The notes beneath the pieces were generated by a model. It was not told the DNA's origin. It saw nothing but the letters and a program-made list of their open reading frames with translations, and did no database searches. Of a DNA stretch of 64,000 nt, positions 49,967 to 59,040 are shown in pieces. The DNA is from Streptomyces spiramyceticus. Its GTDB lineage: Bacteria; Actinomycetota; Actinomycetes; Streptomycetales; Streptomycetaceae. Position numbers and translations under genes: made by a program. The DNA lies in contig NZ_JARBAX010000001.1 of NCBI RefSeq assembly GCF_028807635.1, positions 1,439,001 to 1,503,000 of the forward strand, written 5' to 3'. Each line of letters opens with the position of its first letter. The stretch's first letter is position 1.

Positions 49967-50824
49967 ATGTCTGGCCAGTCGCTGCTCGTACCAGGGGAGC
50001 TCTCTCCCGCCCGTTCCGTCCCCGGCAACATCCGGCGTCCCGAGTACGTCGGGAAGCCGGCGCCGACGCCGTACACAGGTCCCGAAATCCAGGACTCCGA
50101 CACCATCGAGCGGATGCGCATCGCGGGTCGCATCGCCGCGCAGGCGATGGAGGAGGCCGCCAAGCACATCTCGCCCGGGGTGACCACGGACGAGCTCGAC
50201 CGGGTCGCACACGACTTCATGATCGACCACGGCGCGTACCCGTCGACGCTCGGGTACCGCGGCTACCCGAAGTCGCTGTGCAGCTCCGTCAACGAGGTCA
50301 TCTGCCACGGCATCCCGGACTCCACGGTGCTGCGCGACGGCGACATCGTGAACCTGGACGTCACGGCGTACATCAACGGCGTGCACGGCGACAACAACGC
50401 CACGTACCTGTGCGGTGACGTCGACGAGGAGTCGCGGCTTCTCGTGGAGCGCACCCGCGAGTCGCTGGCCCGTGCGATCAAGGCGGTCAAGCCGGGGCGC
50501 CAGATCAATGTCATCGGGCGGGTCATCGAGTCGTACGCCAAGCGCTTCGGCTATGGCGTCGTGCGCGACTTCACCGGGCACGGCATCAATTCGTCGTTCC
50601 ACTCCGGGCTGATCATTCCGCACTACGACAGCCCGCATGCGACGACGGTGATGCAGCCCGGCATGACCTTCACGATCGAGCCGATGCTCACGCTCGGTAC
50701 GCACGAGTACGACATGTGGGAAGACGGCTGGACCGTGGTGACGAAGGACCGCAGGCGGACGGCTCAGTTCGAGCACACGCTTGTGGTTACCGAGACCGGG
50801 GCCGAGATTCTCACGCTGCCGTAG
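49967..50824 (+). CDS. map: Methionine aminopeptidase, type I
   Basis: Removes N-terminal methionine from new proteins. 285 residues with a 40-residue N-terminal extension ([16 protein letters not shown]), as in the longer actinobacterial MetAP with an SH3-binding-like motif. Metal and catalytic residues are present: HGIPD near 113, NLDVTA near 130, GDNNAT near 141, GHGIN near 205, IEPM near 238 and QFEHT near 268. The start at 49967 gives [10 protein letters not shown]. Confidence 0.96.
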   Translation: MSGQSLLVPGELSPARSVPGNIRRPEYVGKPAPTPYTGPEIQDSDTIERMRIAGRIAAQAMEEAAKHISPGVTTDELDRVAHDFMIDHGAYPSTLGYRGYPKSLCSSVNEVICHGIPDSTVLRDGDIVNLDVTAYINGVHGDNNATYLCGDVDEESRLLVERTRESLARAIKAVKPGRQINVIGRVIESYAKRFGYGVVRDFTGHGINSSFHSGLIIPHYDSPHATTVMQPGMTFTIEPMLTLGTHEYDMWEDGWTVVTKDRRRTAQFEHTLVVTETGAEILTLP

Positions 50825-50871
50825 CCGGGTTCCGGGCGTAGAGTTTTTACCGACAGGTCGTCGGGAACGCA

Positions 50872-50890
50872 TTGACTTAGGCTTACCTAA
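50872..50890. promoter_or_regulatory. Iron box (DmdR1/IdeR type) upstream of heme oxygenase
   Basis: TTGACTTAGGCTTACCTAA matches the 19-base DtxR-family consensus (TTAGGTTAGGCTAACCTAA) at most positions and contains the palindrome ACTTAGG...CCTAAGT. It lies about 85 bases before the heme oxygenase start, so iron repression is expected. Confidence 0.8.
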
Positions 50891-50975
50891 GTAGGAAGAT
50901 CGGCGGTGGCGGCCGGCTCTGGCTGCCAGCGCACGGTCTTTCGTTCCCGTCCCCTCGGTCCCCCGGAGGCCCGCC

Positions 50976-51656
50976 TTGGACGTATCCGCTACCGCCGCCG
51001 ACGCAACAACCACCCCCTTCTCGACGTTGATCCGCGTCGCGTCGCACGAGCAGCACACCGAGGCGGAGACCTCCACCTTCATGAGCGACATGCTCGGCGG
51101 GAGGCTCTCCGTCGACGCGTACGCGCGCTACACGGAGCAGTTGTGGTTCGTGTACCGGGCGCTGGAGGACGCGGCCGAGTCGCTGCGCGGCGACCCGGTC
51201 GCCGGGCCGTTCATCCGGCCGGAGCTGATGCGCACCGCCGAGCTGGAGCGCGACCTGGCGCACCTGCGCGGCGAGAACTGGCGCGAGGACCTTGAGCCGC
51301 TGCCTGCGACCGCGGCGTACGCAGGGCGGGTCAGCGAGTGCGCGCGCAGCTGGCCGGCCGGGTATGTGGCGCACCACTACACGCGCTACCTCGGGGATCT
51401 GTCGGGCGGACAGATCATCCGCGACAAGGCGGAGAAGACGTGGGGTTTTGAGCGCAAGGGCGATGGTGTGCGCTTCTACGTCTTCGAGTCGATCCCCAAC
51501 CCGGCTGCTTTCAAGCGGACTTACCGGGAGCTGCTCGACCAGGTGAACGCGGACGACCTGGAGAAGCAGCGCATCATCGACGAGTGCAAGCGCGCCTTCG
51601 ACTTCAACGGTGCGGTTTTTCGTGAGCTGGGCGGGGAGTTCCCGCTCAGCGCATGA
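50976..51656 (+). CDS. hmuO: Heme oxygenase (biliverdin-producing)
   Basis: Opens heme to release iron, biliverdin and CO, using reductant and O2. 226 residues, all-helical. The proximal histidine lies in SHEQHTEAE (His27) and the distal helix has LGDLSGGQ. The start is TTG 50976 with GGAGG upstream. An iron box precedes it. The heme import genes 1-8 kb downstream supply its substrate. Its 3' end overlaps the convergent phzF-like gene by 11 bases. Confidence 0.94.
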   Translation: MDVSATAADATTTPFSTLIRVASHEQHTEAETSTFMSDMLGGRLSVDAYARYTEQLWFVYRALEDAAESLRGDPVAGPFIRPELMRTAELERDLAHLRGENWREDLEPLPATAAYAGRVSECARSWPAGYVAHHYTRYLGDLSGGQIIRDKAEKTWGFERKGDGVRFYVFESIPNPAAFKRTYRELLDQVNADDLEKQRIIDECKRAFDFNGAVFRELGGEFPLSA

Positions 51657-52371
51657 GTTTTGCGGCTGTGCGCGCGAAGCGGACCCGGCCGCCCACTTCA
51701 ATCGTGCCGTCGGGTCCCGGCGCCGTCAGGATCTGGGAGCCGCGGCCCTGCGTGATGTTCAGGGCGCGGTCCAGTTCGGCGGTCAGCAGGAGCGCTGCGG
51801 CGCCGGTCGCCTCGTCCTCCGTGATCCCCCCGGTGCAAGCACCGGCTCCACCGGGGCGGCTGACGCCGCGCTCATCGATTCGGCGCGGGAACGCGCGAGC
51901 GCGCACCCGGCCCGCCGCCTCGTCCTGCCAGGACCAGGCGTAGAGCCAGCCCTCGCCGGGCGGAGGGGCGGGCAGCGCGTCGACCTCGGCGGCCGACGCG
52001 TACTGCTGGAGGCGGCGCGGCGGGGCCCACTCGGCACGGGCGGTGATCCAGGTGAACTCCCCGTCGTGGCGTGCCCACACCTCGCCCGCCGGCGGGTTGA
52101 CCACTTCCAGGTCGAGCAGCCAGGCGGCGCCGACGAGGGGGTGCCCGGCGAAGGGCAGGCGCGTGCCGGGGGTGTAGATGTCGACGATGCCGCGCTCGGG
52201 GTCGTCGACGAACACGGTCTCGCTGAAGCCGAGTTCGGCGGCGAAAGCCTGGCGGGATGCCTGATCGGGGTGCGTACGCCCGTCTCTTACGACGCCGAGG
52301 GCATTGCCGTGTCGTCCGTCCGGGCCGCAGAAGACGCGGAGTACGTCGAGTTCGTTCACCAGGGCATTCAA
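51646..52371 (-). CDS. PhzF-family isomerase-like protein
   Basis: 241 residues of the diaminopimelate-epimerase fold. The catalytic Glu is in GFSETVF (Glu51), with PFAGHPLVGAAWLL and TEDEATGAAALLL typical of PhzF. Substrate unknown; a link to phenazine is not implied. The start is uncertain: TTG 52371 or GTG 52359. It overlaps heme oxygenase at the 3' end. Confidence 0.85.
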   Translation of the reverse strand: MNALVNELDVLRVFCGPDGRHGNALGVVRDGRTHPDQASRQAFAAELGFSETVFVDDPERGIVDIYTPGTRLPFAGHPLVGAAWLLDLEVVNPPAGEVWARHDGEFTWITARAEWAPPRRLQQYASAAEVDALPAPPPGEGWLYAWSWQDEAAGRVRARAFPRRIDERGVSRPGGAGACTGGITEDEATGAAALLLTAELDRALNITQGRGSQILTAPGPDGTIEVGGRVRFARTAAKLMR

Positions 52372-52457
52372 GCATCAGTGGAGCCGAACGACAGGGCCGC
52401 ACCGGCGAATCGCGCGGTGCGGCCGTGTCGCATGGGGGCGTGGTGGAGTCGGTCGGA

Positions 52458-54002
52458 TCAGGCGTGCGTACGCCGGTTGCGGGCCGCGAAGACGACCGCC
52501 GCGCCGGCCGCGACGACCGTGCCGGAGGCGGCGAGGAGGGCGCCGGCCGGGACTTCGGAGCCGGTGGCGGCGAGGTTGCCGCCTACGGTGCCGGCGGTGG
52601 TGGTGCCGGTGGTGCCCGTACCGCCTACGGTGCCGCCGGTCGTGCTCGCGCCGCCGGTGGTGCTGGTGCCGCCCGTGGCGCCGGTGCCTGTGCCTGTGCC
52701 TGTGCCGCCGTCCGTGCCGCCGTCGGGCAGGTCGGCGCCCTCGGTGACCGAGACCGCTACGGCCACCTTGTCGAGCTGGTCGCCCGCCGCGTACGGAGCG
52801 CCGAAGATCTTGGCGCCTTCGGCGGTCAGGGTGGCCGGGACGCCGGAGAGGGAGACGACGCCGTCCTTGGCCTTGAGCGAACCGGCCGTGAGCTTCAGGT
52901 CGGCGAGCGGGCGGTTCTTGAACGTGACAGGGCGCTGGGTCTCGCGGTCGTTGGAGACGCCGTCCACCACGATTTTGCCCTTGATGCCGTTCGCCCGGAC
53001 GCGGAAGTTCGTGAACTTGGTGTCGAGGGCCCACTTCCCGGCCGTCTTGTGGCCGAGGAAGCGGATGGAGCCGTTGAAGGTGGCGTCGAGGGTCTTCTTC
53101 TCGCCGTCGAAGGAGCCGGTGCCCTTGGGGAAGCGCCAGCCCGCGCCCTGCTTGACCGCGCCGCCGCCGAGCTCGATCTTGCCGTGGGCGATGGGTCCGG
53201 TTATGTAGCTGACGAAGCGCTTGTAGAGGCCCCAGTCGAGGTTGCCGTCGACGATCTTGCTGGTGGCGGCGACGGGTTCGCCGGAGGGCTTGGACGTGGG
53301 CTTGGTGCCGGGCTTCGCGGTGGGCTTGGTGCCGGGCTTCTCGGACGGCTGAGTGGTCGGCTTGGGCTTCTCGGTCGGCTTGCCCGTCGGCGGGGTCGTC
53401 GGCGGGGTCGTCGGCTTCTCGAACTCCAGCTTCACCGTCAGCGGGTCCCCCGCCTTCCCCTCGTACGGACCGCCGAGCGCCGCCGCCGCCTCCTTCGTCA
53501 GCGTGGTCGCCAGCTTCTCCATCGACGGGCCCGTGACCTTCGCCTCCGCAAGCGGCACGTCCTCCTGGACCGCACCGCCGTCGCGGGTCACGTCCGCGGT
53601 GAGCCGTTCCGCGCCCGTGTCGAACCTGAGGTCCGAGAGCTTGACCTCGAAGCCGTGGCCCTGCGGCAGCGGGGGCGACGTGAAGGTCACGCTGCCGCCG
53701 AACGCCGCCTTCACGGTGTGCTTGACGGGGTCGTACTCGCCCGTCGCGGAGCCGAAGTTGAACGTTCCGTCCGCGTTCAGCTTCGCCCCGTCCGCGACCG
53801 TGATCGTGCCGTTCGCCATGCCCTTGACGTAGTTGCGGTAGCCCTCCTTGACGCCCCAGTCCAGCGACCCGCCGACGATTTTCATCGGCTTCGTCGGCGG
53901 GCCGTCCGCCGCGAGGGCGGGCAGCGCGAGGACGGTCGCACCCAGCGCGGCCGCGGTGGCGACGGCTGCGGCGATGACTGTGGGACGGGGGGTGGCTGCC
54001 AT
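52458..54002 (-). CDS. htaA: HtaA-domain heme-binding surface protein with LAxTG anchor
   Basis: 514 residues. Signal peptide (cleavage near ALA/ADG), first HtaA domain (about 40-190), a Thr/Pro/Lys linker with TTPPTT and KPGTKPT repeats, a second HtaA domain (about 240-420), a Gly/Thr-rich segment, then LAATGSE, a membrane helix and basic tail. LAxTG is the motif of class E sortases, so the protein is probably fixed to the wall, where it captures heme for HmuT. ATG 54002 has AGGAG upstream. It lies 35 bases after the other HtaA gene, co-transcribed from the iron-box region. Confidence 0.92.
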   Translation of the reverse strand: MAATPRPTVIAAAVATAAALGATVLALPALAADGPPTKPMKIVGGSLDWGVKEGYRNYVKGMANGTITVADGAKLNADGTFNFGSATGEYDPVKHTVKAAFGGSVTFTSPPLPQGHGFEVKLSDLRFDTGAERLTADVTRDGGAVQEDVPLAEAKVTGPSMEKLATTLTKEAAAALGGPYEGKAGDPLTVKLEFEKPTTPPTTPPTGKPTEKPKPTTQPSEKPGTKPTAKPGTKPTSKPSGEPVAATSKIVDGNLDWGLYKRFVSYITGPIAHGKIELGGGAVKQGAGWRFPKGTGSFDGEKKTLDATFNGSIRFLGHKTAGKWALDTKFTNFRVRANGIKGKIVVDGVSNDRETQRPVTFKNRPLADLKLTAGSLKAKDGVVSLSGVPATLTAEGAKIFGAPYAAGDQLDKVAVAVSVTEGADLPDGGTDGGTGTGTGTGATGGTSTTGGASTTGGTVGGTGTTGTTTAGTVGGNLAATGSEVPAGALLAASGTVVAAGAAVVFAARNRRTHA

Positions 54003-54037
54003 GGTCAGTGGTCTCCTAGGTGATTGAGCAGGTCGGT

Positions 54038-55447
54038 TCAGTTCTGGGTGGTACGGCGGCGATGCGCGAGGTACAGCGCGATCGCCGCGGAGAGGAGCAC
54101 ACCCGCGCCGATGGCGATGTACGTACCGGTGCGGGAGGAGGAAGCGGTGGCGGCAGTCCGGGTCTTGGCGGCCGCCTTCTTCTCCGCCTTCTTCTCCGGC
54201 TCCGCCGAGGGCCTGGCGTCGCTGCCCAGGTCTGGCAGTGCGGGGAGTTGCGCCTTCTTGTCGAGGGCGACGGCGAGTGACACCGGGTCCATCGCGGTGC
54301 CCGCCCTGTACATGGATCCGAAGGCCTTCGCTCCGCGCTCGGTCAGCTTCGCGGGCGCCTCGGTGAGGGTCACCAGGCCGTCCTTGGGGGCGAGTTCCTT
54401 CGCCTCGAAGGTGACCAGGGGGACGTTCTTCTTCGTCTTCTCGGTCTTCGTGTCGGTTTCGGACGTCACGTCGGCGGCGAGCGTGCCCTTGCCGTCCTTC
54501 ACCGTGACGGCGACGCCCGACAGGGTGAGGTCCAGGTGCTTTCCGGTGAAGCGGAGGCGGCCCGCGAAGTCGGCGTCGAGGGTGCGCTTCTTCTCGTCGT
54601 ACGCGCCCTTGCCCTTCGGGAAGCGGAAGAGTGCTCCGCCGTCCTGGGCGCCGTCGGTCAGCTCCCACTTGCCCCTGGCGATGGATCCCGTGACGTACTC
54701 GCGGAAGGTGCGGCGTACGCCCCAGTCGACGGCCGCGTCGTGGAACGCGCCCGCGGTCTTCGGCTGCTGTTCCTTCTTGTCTCCCTTGTCTGCCTTGTCC
54801 GCCGGAGCCTTGGTCGCGGCAGCAGCCACCACATCGGCCGACAGGCTCACCGGGTCGAGCTGCGCCCCCGCCGCGTAGTACCCCGCGAAGGCCTTGGCGC
54901 CCTGGGAAGTCAGCGTCGCGGGGATGCTGTTGAGGGCTACGGGGCTGCCGCCGCCCTTCATGTTGATGCCGGAGACCGTGAGCGAGGCCAGCGGCACCTG
55001 TGCTGATGTGGTGACCTTTCCGGTCGCCTTGTCCTTGCTGACCATGTCGGCGTAGAGCGTGCCGCTGCCGCCGGATATCCGGACCGTGGGTCTGCTGATG
55101 GTGAGGTCCAGGTCGTGTCCGCCGGCGGCGTTCTTGTGGCCGGTGAAGTGGACCCCGCCCGAGAAGCCAGCGTTCAGGGCCCCGCTGTCCGGGTCGTACG
55201 AACCGGTCGCCGAGTGGAAGCGGAACTGGCTGCCGCCGACCGTGGCGGCTCCGCCCGTAAGGCTCCAACTTCCCTTCGCCACCGACCCGGTGACATAGCT
55301 CTGGAAGGAGGACTTGATGCCCCAGTCCAGCCTGCCGCCCTGCACCGTACGGCTGGCCGCCTCGACAGCAGTGGCTGGGAGAAGGGCTCCCAGCAGGGCC
55401 GCGAGAAGTGCGACGGCGAACGCGCGCGCCTGTCTGGACGGCAGCAT
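54038..55447 (-). CDS. HtaA-domain heme-binding membrane protein
   Basis: 469 residues with signal peptide, two HtaA domains (about 30-205 and 225-400; LDWGIKSSFQSYVTGS and VDWGVRRTFREYVTGS begin them), a Lys/Ala-rich linker, then a C-terminal helix (GTYIAIGAGVLLSAAIALYL) and RRR tail. It lacks a sortase motif, so it is membrane anchored and may receive heme from the LAxTG protein. Start 55447 follows GGAGGGATCCTG. The iron box lies 26 bases upstream of the start. Confidence 0.92.
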   Translation of the reverse strand: MLPSRQARAFAVALLAALLGALLPATAVEAASRTVQGGRLDWGIKSSFQSYVTGSVAKGSWSLTGGAATVGGSQFRFHSATGSYDPDSGALNAGFSGGVHFTGHKNAAGGHDLDLTISRPTVRISGGSGTLYADMVSKDKATGKVTTSAQVPLASLTVSGINMKGGGSPVALNSIPATLTSQGAKAFAGYYAAGAQLDPVSLSADVVAAAATKAPADKADKGDKKEQQPKTAGAFHDAAVDWGVRRTFREYVTGSIARGKWELTDGAQDGGALFRFPKGKGAYDEKKRTLDADFAGRLRFTGKHLDLTLSGVAVTVKDGKGTLAADVTSETDTKTEKTKKNVPLVTFEAKELAPKDGLVTLTEAPAKLTERGAKAFGSMYRAGTAMDPVSLAVALDKKAQLPALPDLGSDARPSAEPEKKAEKKAAAKTRTAATASSSRTGTYIAIGAGVLLSAAIALYLAHRRRTTQN

Positions 55448-55472
55448 CAGGATCCCTCCGAGGGCTGGCAAG

Positions 55473-55491
55473 CGAGGTAAGGCTAACCTAA
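55473..55491. promoter_or_regulatory. Iron box between htaA genes and hmuTUV
   Basis: CGAGGTAAGGCTAACCTAA fits the DmdR1/IdeR consensus closely. It lies in the 106-base divergent region and can control both the HtaA operon and the ABC heme importer. Confidence 0.85.
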
Positions 55492-55553
55492 GCTATCCCC
55501 CACCTGGTCCGGAACCCTCCGGTCCCTGGAACCTCACTAGGACGGTGTCTTCA

Positions 55554-56573
55554 GTGCGTGTGCGTGTACTGATGTCCGTGCTCGCCCTGGCCGTTGCCGT
55601 CACCGGATGCGGCGGTACGTCCGACTCGCCGGACGCATCTCCCGCCGACCGAGCGGCCTCGGCCGACCGCGTCGAACCGCTCGCGAGCGTGCCGAAATCC
55701 CGACTGCCCGTCAGCGTGCGGTCGGCGGACGGCAAACAGGTGCGGGTCACTTCCACCGACCGGATCGTGCCGCTGACCGGCAGCCTGAGCGAGATCGTCT
55801 TCACGCTCGGCCTCGGCAAGCGGGTCGTCGCGCGCGACATCACCGCGACCTTCGAACAGGCCGAAGACCTGCCCGTGGTGACACGTGCGCACGACGTCTC
55901 GGCGGAGAGCGTGCTGTCGCTCAGGCCGACCGTCGTCCTCGCCGACACCTCCACCGGCCCCGCCGAAGCCATCGGCCAGATCCGGGACGCAGGCATCCCC
56001 GTCGTGGTCGTCGAGCCCGCCAAGAGCCTCGACGACATCGGGCCGCGTATCGACGCGGTGGCGGGCGCGCTGGGCGTCGGGGCCGCCGGTGACGAGCTGA
56101 AGGAGCGGACCCGGGAGCGTATCGCCGCCGTACGGAAGGACATTCCGGAGGCGGGCGCGAAGGGCGGCGAGAAGCCGCGCGTCGCGTTCCTCTATCTGCG
56201 GGGCACGGCTTCGGTCTACCTGCTCGGCGGGCGTGAGTCCGGTGCGAGTTCGCTGCTGGAGGCGGCGGGTGCGGTCGACGCGGGCAAGGAATCGGGGCTG
56301 GAGAAGGACTTCACCGCGATCACCAGCGAGGCGCTGGCGAAGGCCGCGCCCGACGCGATCCTGGTGATGAAGAAGGGACTGGCCTCGGTCGACGGCATCG
56401 AAGGACTGGTGAAGATTCCGGGCGTTGCCGAGACACCGGCCGGTCTGGACCGACGCGTCGTCTCGATCGACGACGGCGTACTCCTCAACTACGGTCCGCG
56501 CACCGACCAGGTTCTGCGCTCGCTCGTCGAGCAGCTCTACGGGAGCGGGAACGGGAACGGGAACGGGAAGTGA
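55554..56573 (+). CDS. hmuT: Heme ABC importer substrate-binding lipoprotein HmuT
   Basis: 339 residues. Signal peptide with lipobox VTGC (Cys19), then a helical-backbone type III binding fold. RIVPLTGSLSEIVFTLGLG and later VPxGVAETPAGL-type segments fit HmuT/ChaN-like heme binders rather than siderophore-only proteins. GTG 55554 follows AGGACGG; GTG 55545 is an alternative. The C-terminus is a GN repeat from GGGAAC units. It overlaps hmuU by 4 bases. Confidence 0.92.
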   Translation: MRVRVLMSVLALAVAVTGCGGTSDSPDASPADRAASADRVEPLASVPKSRLPVSVRSADGKQVRVTSTDRIVPLTGSLSEIVFTLGLGKRVVARDITATFEQAEDLPVVTRAHDVSAESVLSLRPTVVLADTSTGPAEAIGQIRDAGIPVVVVEPAKSLDDIGPRIDAVAGALGVGAAGDELKERTRERIAAVRKDIPEAGAKGGEKPRVAFLYLRGTASVYLLGGRESGASSLLEAAGAVDAGKESGLEKDFTAITSEALAKAAPDAILVMKKGLASVDGIEGLVKIPGVAETPAGLDRRVVSIDDGVLLNYGPRTDQVLRSLVEQLYGSGNGNGNGK

Positions 56574-57685
56574 CTGTGAGAGCTTCTCCTGCGGTGGCGC
56601 ATACGGTGGACGGTCAACCGGCGTCCACAGAGCCGCCGTCGGGCACCGCGCGCCGCCGCCGGGGCACCGCCTTCGTCCTCACCGCCGGGCTCGTCGCCGC
56701 GCTGCTCGTACTCTCGCTGCTCTCCGCGGGACTCGGCTCGTACTACATCGCGCTCGGCGACATCCTCTCCTCCGTCCAGCACCGCGTCGGCCTCGGCGGC
56801 GCGGCGCTCGACCGCGTCGGGGAGAGCGTCCTGTGGAACGTGCGCCTGCCGCGCGTTGTGCTCGCGCTCCTCGTCGGCGCCTCGCTCGGCTGCGCGGGTG
56901 CGCTGATGCAGGGCGTGTTCGGCAACCCGCTCGCCGAGCCCGGCGTCATCGGCATCTCGGCGGGTGCGGCGGTCGGCGCGGTGGCCTCGATCGCGCTGGG
57001 GCTGAGCTTCTTCGGCAACTGGACAGTGACCGTCTGCGCGTTCGTGGCGGGGCTGGTCACGGTGGCGCTGGTGTACGTCCTGTCGCGCTCCGGGGGGCGG
57101 ACGGAGGTCGTCACGCTGATCCTCACCGGTATCGCGGTGAACGCGTTCGCGGGGGCGCTGATCGGCCTGTTCATTTTCTTCGCGGACAACGCGCAGATCA
57201 CCCAGATCACCTTCTGGCAGTTGGGCTCGCTCTCCCAGGCGACCTGGCCGAAGGTCCTCGCGGTGCTGCCGTGTGCGCTGCTGGGGCTGGTTCTTGCCCC
57301 CTTGTACGCGCGCAAGCTGGACCTTCTGGCGCTGGGCGAACGCCCGGCGCGGCACGTTGGTGTGGATGTGGAGAGGCTCCGTGTCGTGCTCGTCCTGGTG
57401 GTGGCGCTGCTCACTGCGGCGGCGGTTGCGGTGGCCGGGATCATTACGTTCGTAGGGCTGCTGGTCCCGCATCTGCTGCGGATGGCGAACGGGCCCGGCC
57501 ACCGCTTCCTGGTTCCCGGCAGCGCGGTCGGCGGGGCGCTGGTCCTGGTCGCGGGCGACCTCGCGGCCCGCACGGTCGCGGATCCGGCGGAGCTTCCGCT
57601 GGGGGTGCTTACGGCGTTGTTCGGGAGCCCGTTCTTCTTCTGGCTGCTACGGAGGACTCGGCGTCGGCAGGGGGGATGGGCGTGA
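56570..57685 (+). CDS. hmuU: Heme ABC importer permease HmuU (FecCD family)
   Basis: 371 residues with about ten membrane helices of the FecCD family: RLPRVVLALLVGASLGCAGALMQ, NPLAEPGVIGISAGA and, near the end, GIITFVGLLVPHLLRM. It moves heme released by HmuT. GTG 56570 overlaps hmuT (GTGA). Unusually, 256 bases of dispersed repeat separate it from hmuV. Confidence 0.93.
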   Translation: MTVRASPAVAHTVDGQPASTEPPSGTARRRRGTAFVLTAGLVAALLVLSLLSAGLGSYYIALGDILSSVQHRVGLGGAALDRVGESVLWNVRLPRVVLALLVGASLGCAGALMQGVFGNPLAEPGVIGISAGAAVGAVASIALGLSFFGNWTVTVCAFVAGLVTVALVYVLSRSGGRTEVVTLILTGIAVNAFAGALIGLFIFFADNAQITQITFWQLGSLSQATWPKVLAVLPCALLGLVLAPLYARKLDLLALGERPARHVGVDVERLRVVLVLVVALLTAAAVAVAGIITFVGLLVPHLLRMANGPGHRFLVPGSAVGGALVLVAGDLAARTVADPAELPLGVLTALFGSPFFFWLLRRTRRRQGGWA

Positions 57686-57718
57686 GTGGTGGGGGTGCGG
57701 TGCGCAGTGCCGTGCGGG

Positions 57719-57889
57719 TTGCCTGCGGCGCAGTTCCCCTACCCGCCCCTTCCCGAAACTGGGGGCAAGCCCCCAGACCCCCCGGACGCCCTTGAGGACC
57801 GGGGTCTGGGGCGGAGCCCCCACGCGGCGGCAGCCGCAAAATGTCACAGCGGGAAGGGGCGGGGTGGGGAACAAGCCCGCCGCAGGCGA
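57719..57889. repeat. Dispersed intergenic repeat copy 3, between hmuU and hmuV
   Basis: It shares the CAGTTCCCCTACCCGCCCC and AACTGGGGGCAAGCCCCCAG blocks with copies near 4.57 and 16.93 kb, and the ACGCGGCGGCAGCCGCAAAA block with 17.08 and 45.47 kb. It forms strong GC hairpins and lies inside the heme-importer operon, where it may lower hmuV expression or stabilise the upstream mRNA. Confidence 0.8.
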
Positions 57890-57941
57890 CCCGCACCCCC
57901 GCCCCTCCCCCGTACGCCCACACCCAAGGCGGTATCGCACG

Positions 57942-58784
57942 ATGCTGAAGAACCTCTTCCCCTCCCGGGGACGGGAGTTGCCCGAGCCCACCGCTCCCGG
58001 CTCCCCCGCCGCCGAAGTCCGCGCCCTCCACGTGCGCCTCGGCCCGCGCGACGTCGTCCAGGGGATCGATCTCACCGCCCGCGCCGGTGACGTGCTCGCG
58101 CTTGTCGGGCCCAATGGGGCCGGGAAGTCGACGCTGCTCGCGGCCCTCGCCGGGGATCTGGCGGCCACCCAGGGCGAGGTATGGATCCACGGGCGGCCCG
58201 TGGGCGACTGGTCCGCCGCCGAACTGGCCCTGCGGCGCTCGGTGCTGCCCCAGGCCGCCACACTGGCCTTCCCCTTTCCCGTCGAGGACGTCGTACGGAT
58301 GGGTCGCGCCCCCTGGGCCGGCACGCCGCGCGCGGACGAGGACGATGCGGCCGTCGCCGCTGCCATGACGGCCACCGAAGTCACCGAGTTCGCGACGCGT
58401 CCCTTCTCCGCGCTGTCCGGCGGCGAGCGCGCCCGCGTCGCGCTCGCGCGCGTACTGGCGCAGCGGGCTCCGCTGTTGCTGCTGGACGAGCCGACCGCCG
58501 CACTGGACCTGCGCCACCAGGAACTCGTGCTGAGGATCTGCCGGGAGCGGGCCGCAGCCGGGGACGCCGTGGTCGTCGTACTGCACGACCTGGGGCTGGC
58601 GGCGGCGTACGCGGACCGGGCCGCCGTACTGCACGGTGGGCGGATCGCGGCCGAGGGGCCGCCCACCGAGGTGTTCTGCGACGCGTTGCTGAGCGAGGTG
58701 TACCGGCAGCCCGTCGAGGTGCTGCCGCACCCACGCACCGGTGCGCCGCTGGTGATTCCCAAGCGCCCTGGCCCAGCCAGGTAA
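57942..58784 (+). CDS. hmuV: Heme ABC importer ATPase HmuV
   Basis: 280 residues. Walker A GPNGAGKST near 52, signature LSGGERARVALA, Walker B LLLLDEPTAALD and the H-loop VVLHDLGLAAAYADR. It powers HmuU. ATG 57942 has AAGGCGG upstream. It is separated from hmuU by a repeat yet is clearly part of the same importer. A decayed iron-uptake region follows the stop. Confidence 0.93.
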   Translation: MLKNLFPSRGRELPEPTAPGSPAAEVRALHVRLGPRDVVQGIDLTARAGDVLALVGPNGAGKSTLLAALAGDLAATQGEVWIHGRPVGDWSAAELALRRSVLPQAATLAFPFPVEDVVRMGRAPWAGTPRADEDDAAVAAAMTATEVTEFATRPFSALSGGERARVALARVLAQRAPLLLLDEPTAALDLRHQELVLRICRERAAAGDAVVVVLHDLGLAAAYADRAAVLHGGRIAAEGPPTEVFCDALLSEVYRQPVEVLPHPRTGAPLVIPKRPGPAR

Positions 58785-58840
58785 GTAACAAGGGCTCGAA
58801 GGTCGCCGAGGTCTACATCCTCTTCCCCGACGACCCGCGT
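58778..58840 (+). pseudogene. Probable N-terminal fragment of an EfeO-like lipoprotein
   Basis: In one frame the DNA reads NKGSKVAEVYIL, resembling the cupredoxin-type strand of EfeO proteins (VxNxGSKVTEVYV). It breaks off after about 20 codons, overlapping the end of hmuV. With the EfeU-like piece just downstream it suggests a deletion through an efeOBU operon. The match is short, so this is tentative. Confidence 0.35.
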
Positions 58841-58845
58841 TCGAC

Positions 58846-59010
58846 ATCCCGCCACGATTCCGCCGGACAGCTGGTATGGAACGCTGCTCAAGGGCACCTT
58901 CAACTTCCAGCCCGACCCGACCCTCCTCCAGGTCACGGTGTGGCTGCTGTACCTGGTCCCCACGCTCGTGCTGTTCCTGTCCCCGGTAGGGTTCCGGACG
59001 TCGGTGGGGA
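58846..59010 (+). pseudogene. C-terminal fragment of an FTR1/EfeU iron permease
   Basis: Reading IPPDSWYGTLLKGTF followed by NFQPDPTLLQVTVWL and LYLVPTLVLFL, this is the typical end of FTR1-family ferrous/ferric permeases. No start or upstream helices exist, so it is a remnant of about 50 residues, in a different frame from the EfeO-like piece. It occupies the 256-base gap before the lipoprotein gene. Confidence 0.55.
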
Positions 59011-59040
59011 CGAAGACAGAGAAGGCACAGAAGGCAACGC

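Noticed and set aside
56537..57502. Minus-strand 321-codon frame opposite hmuU
   Set aside because: Rich in Arg, Asp, Gln and His, as expected of the reverse complement of a membrane-protein gene; no domain.
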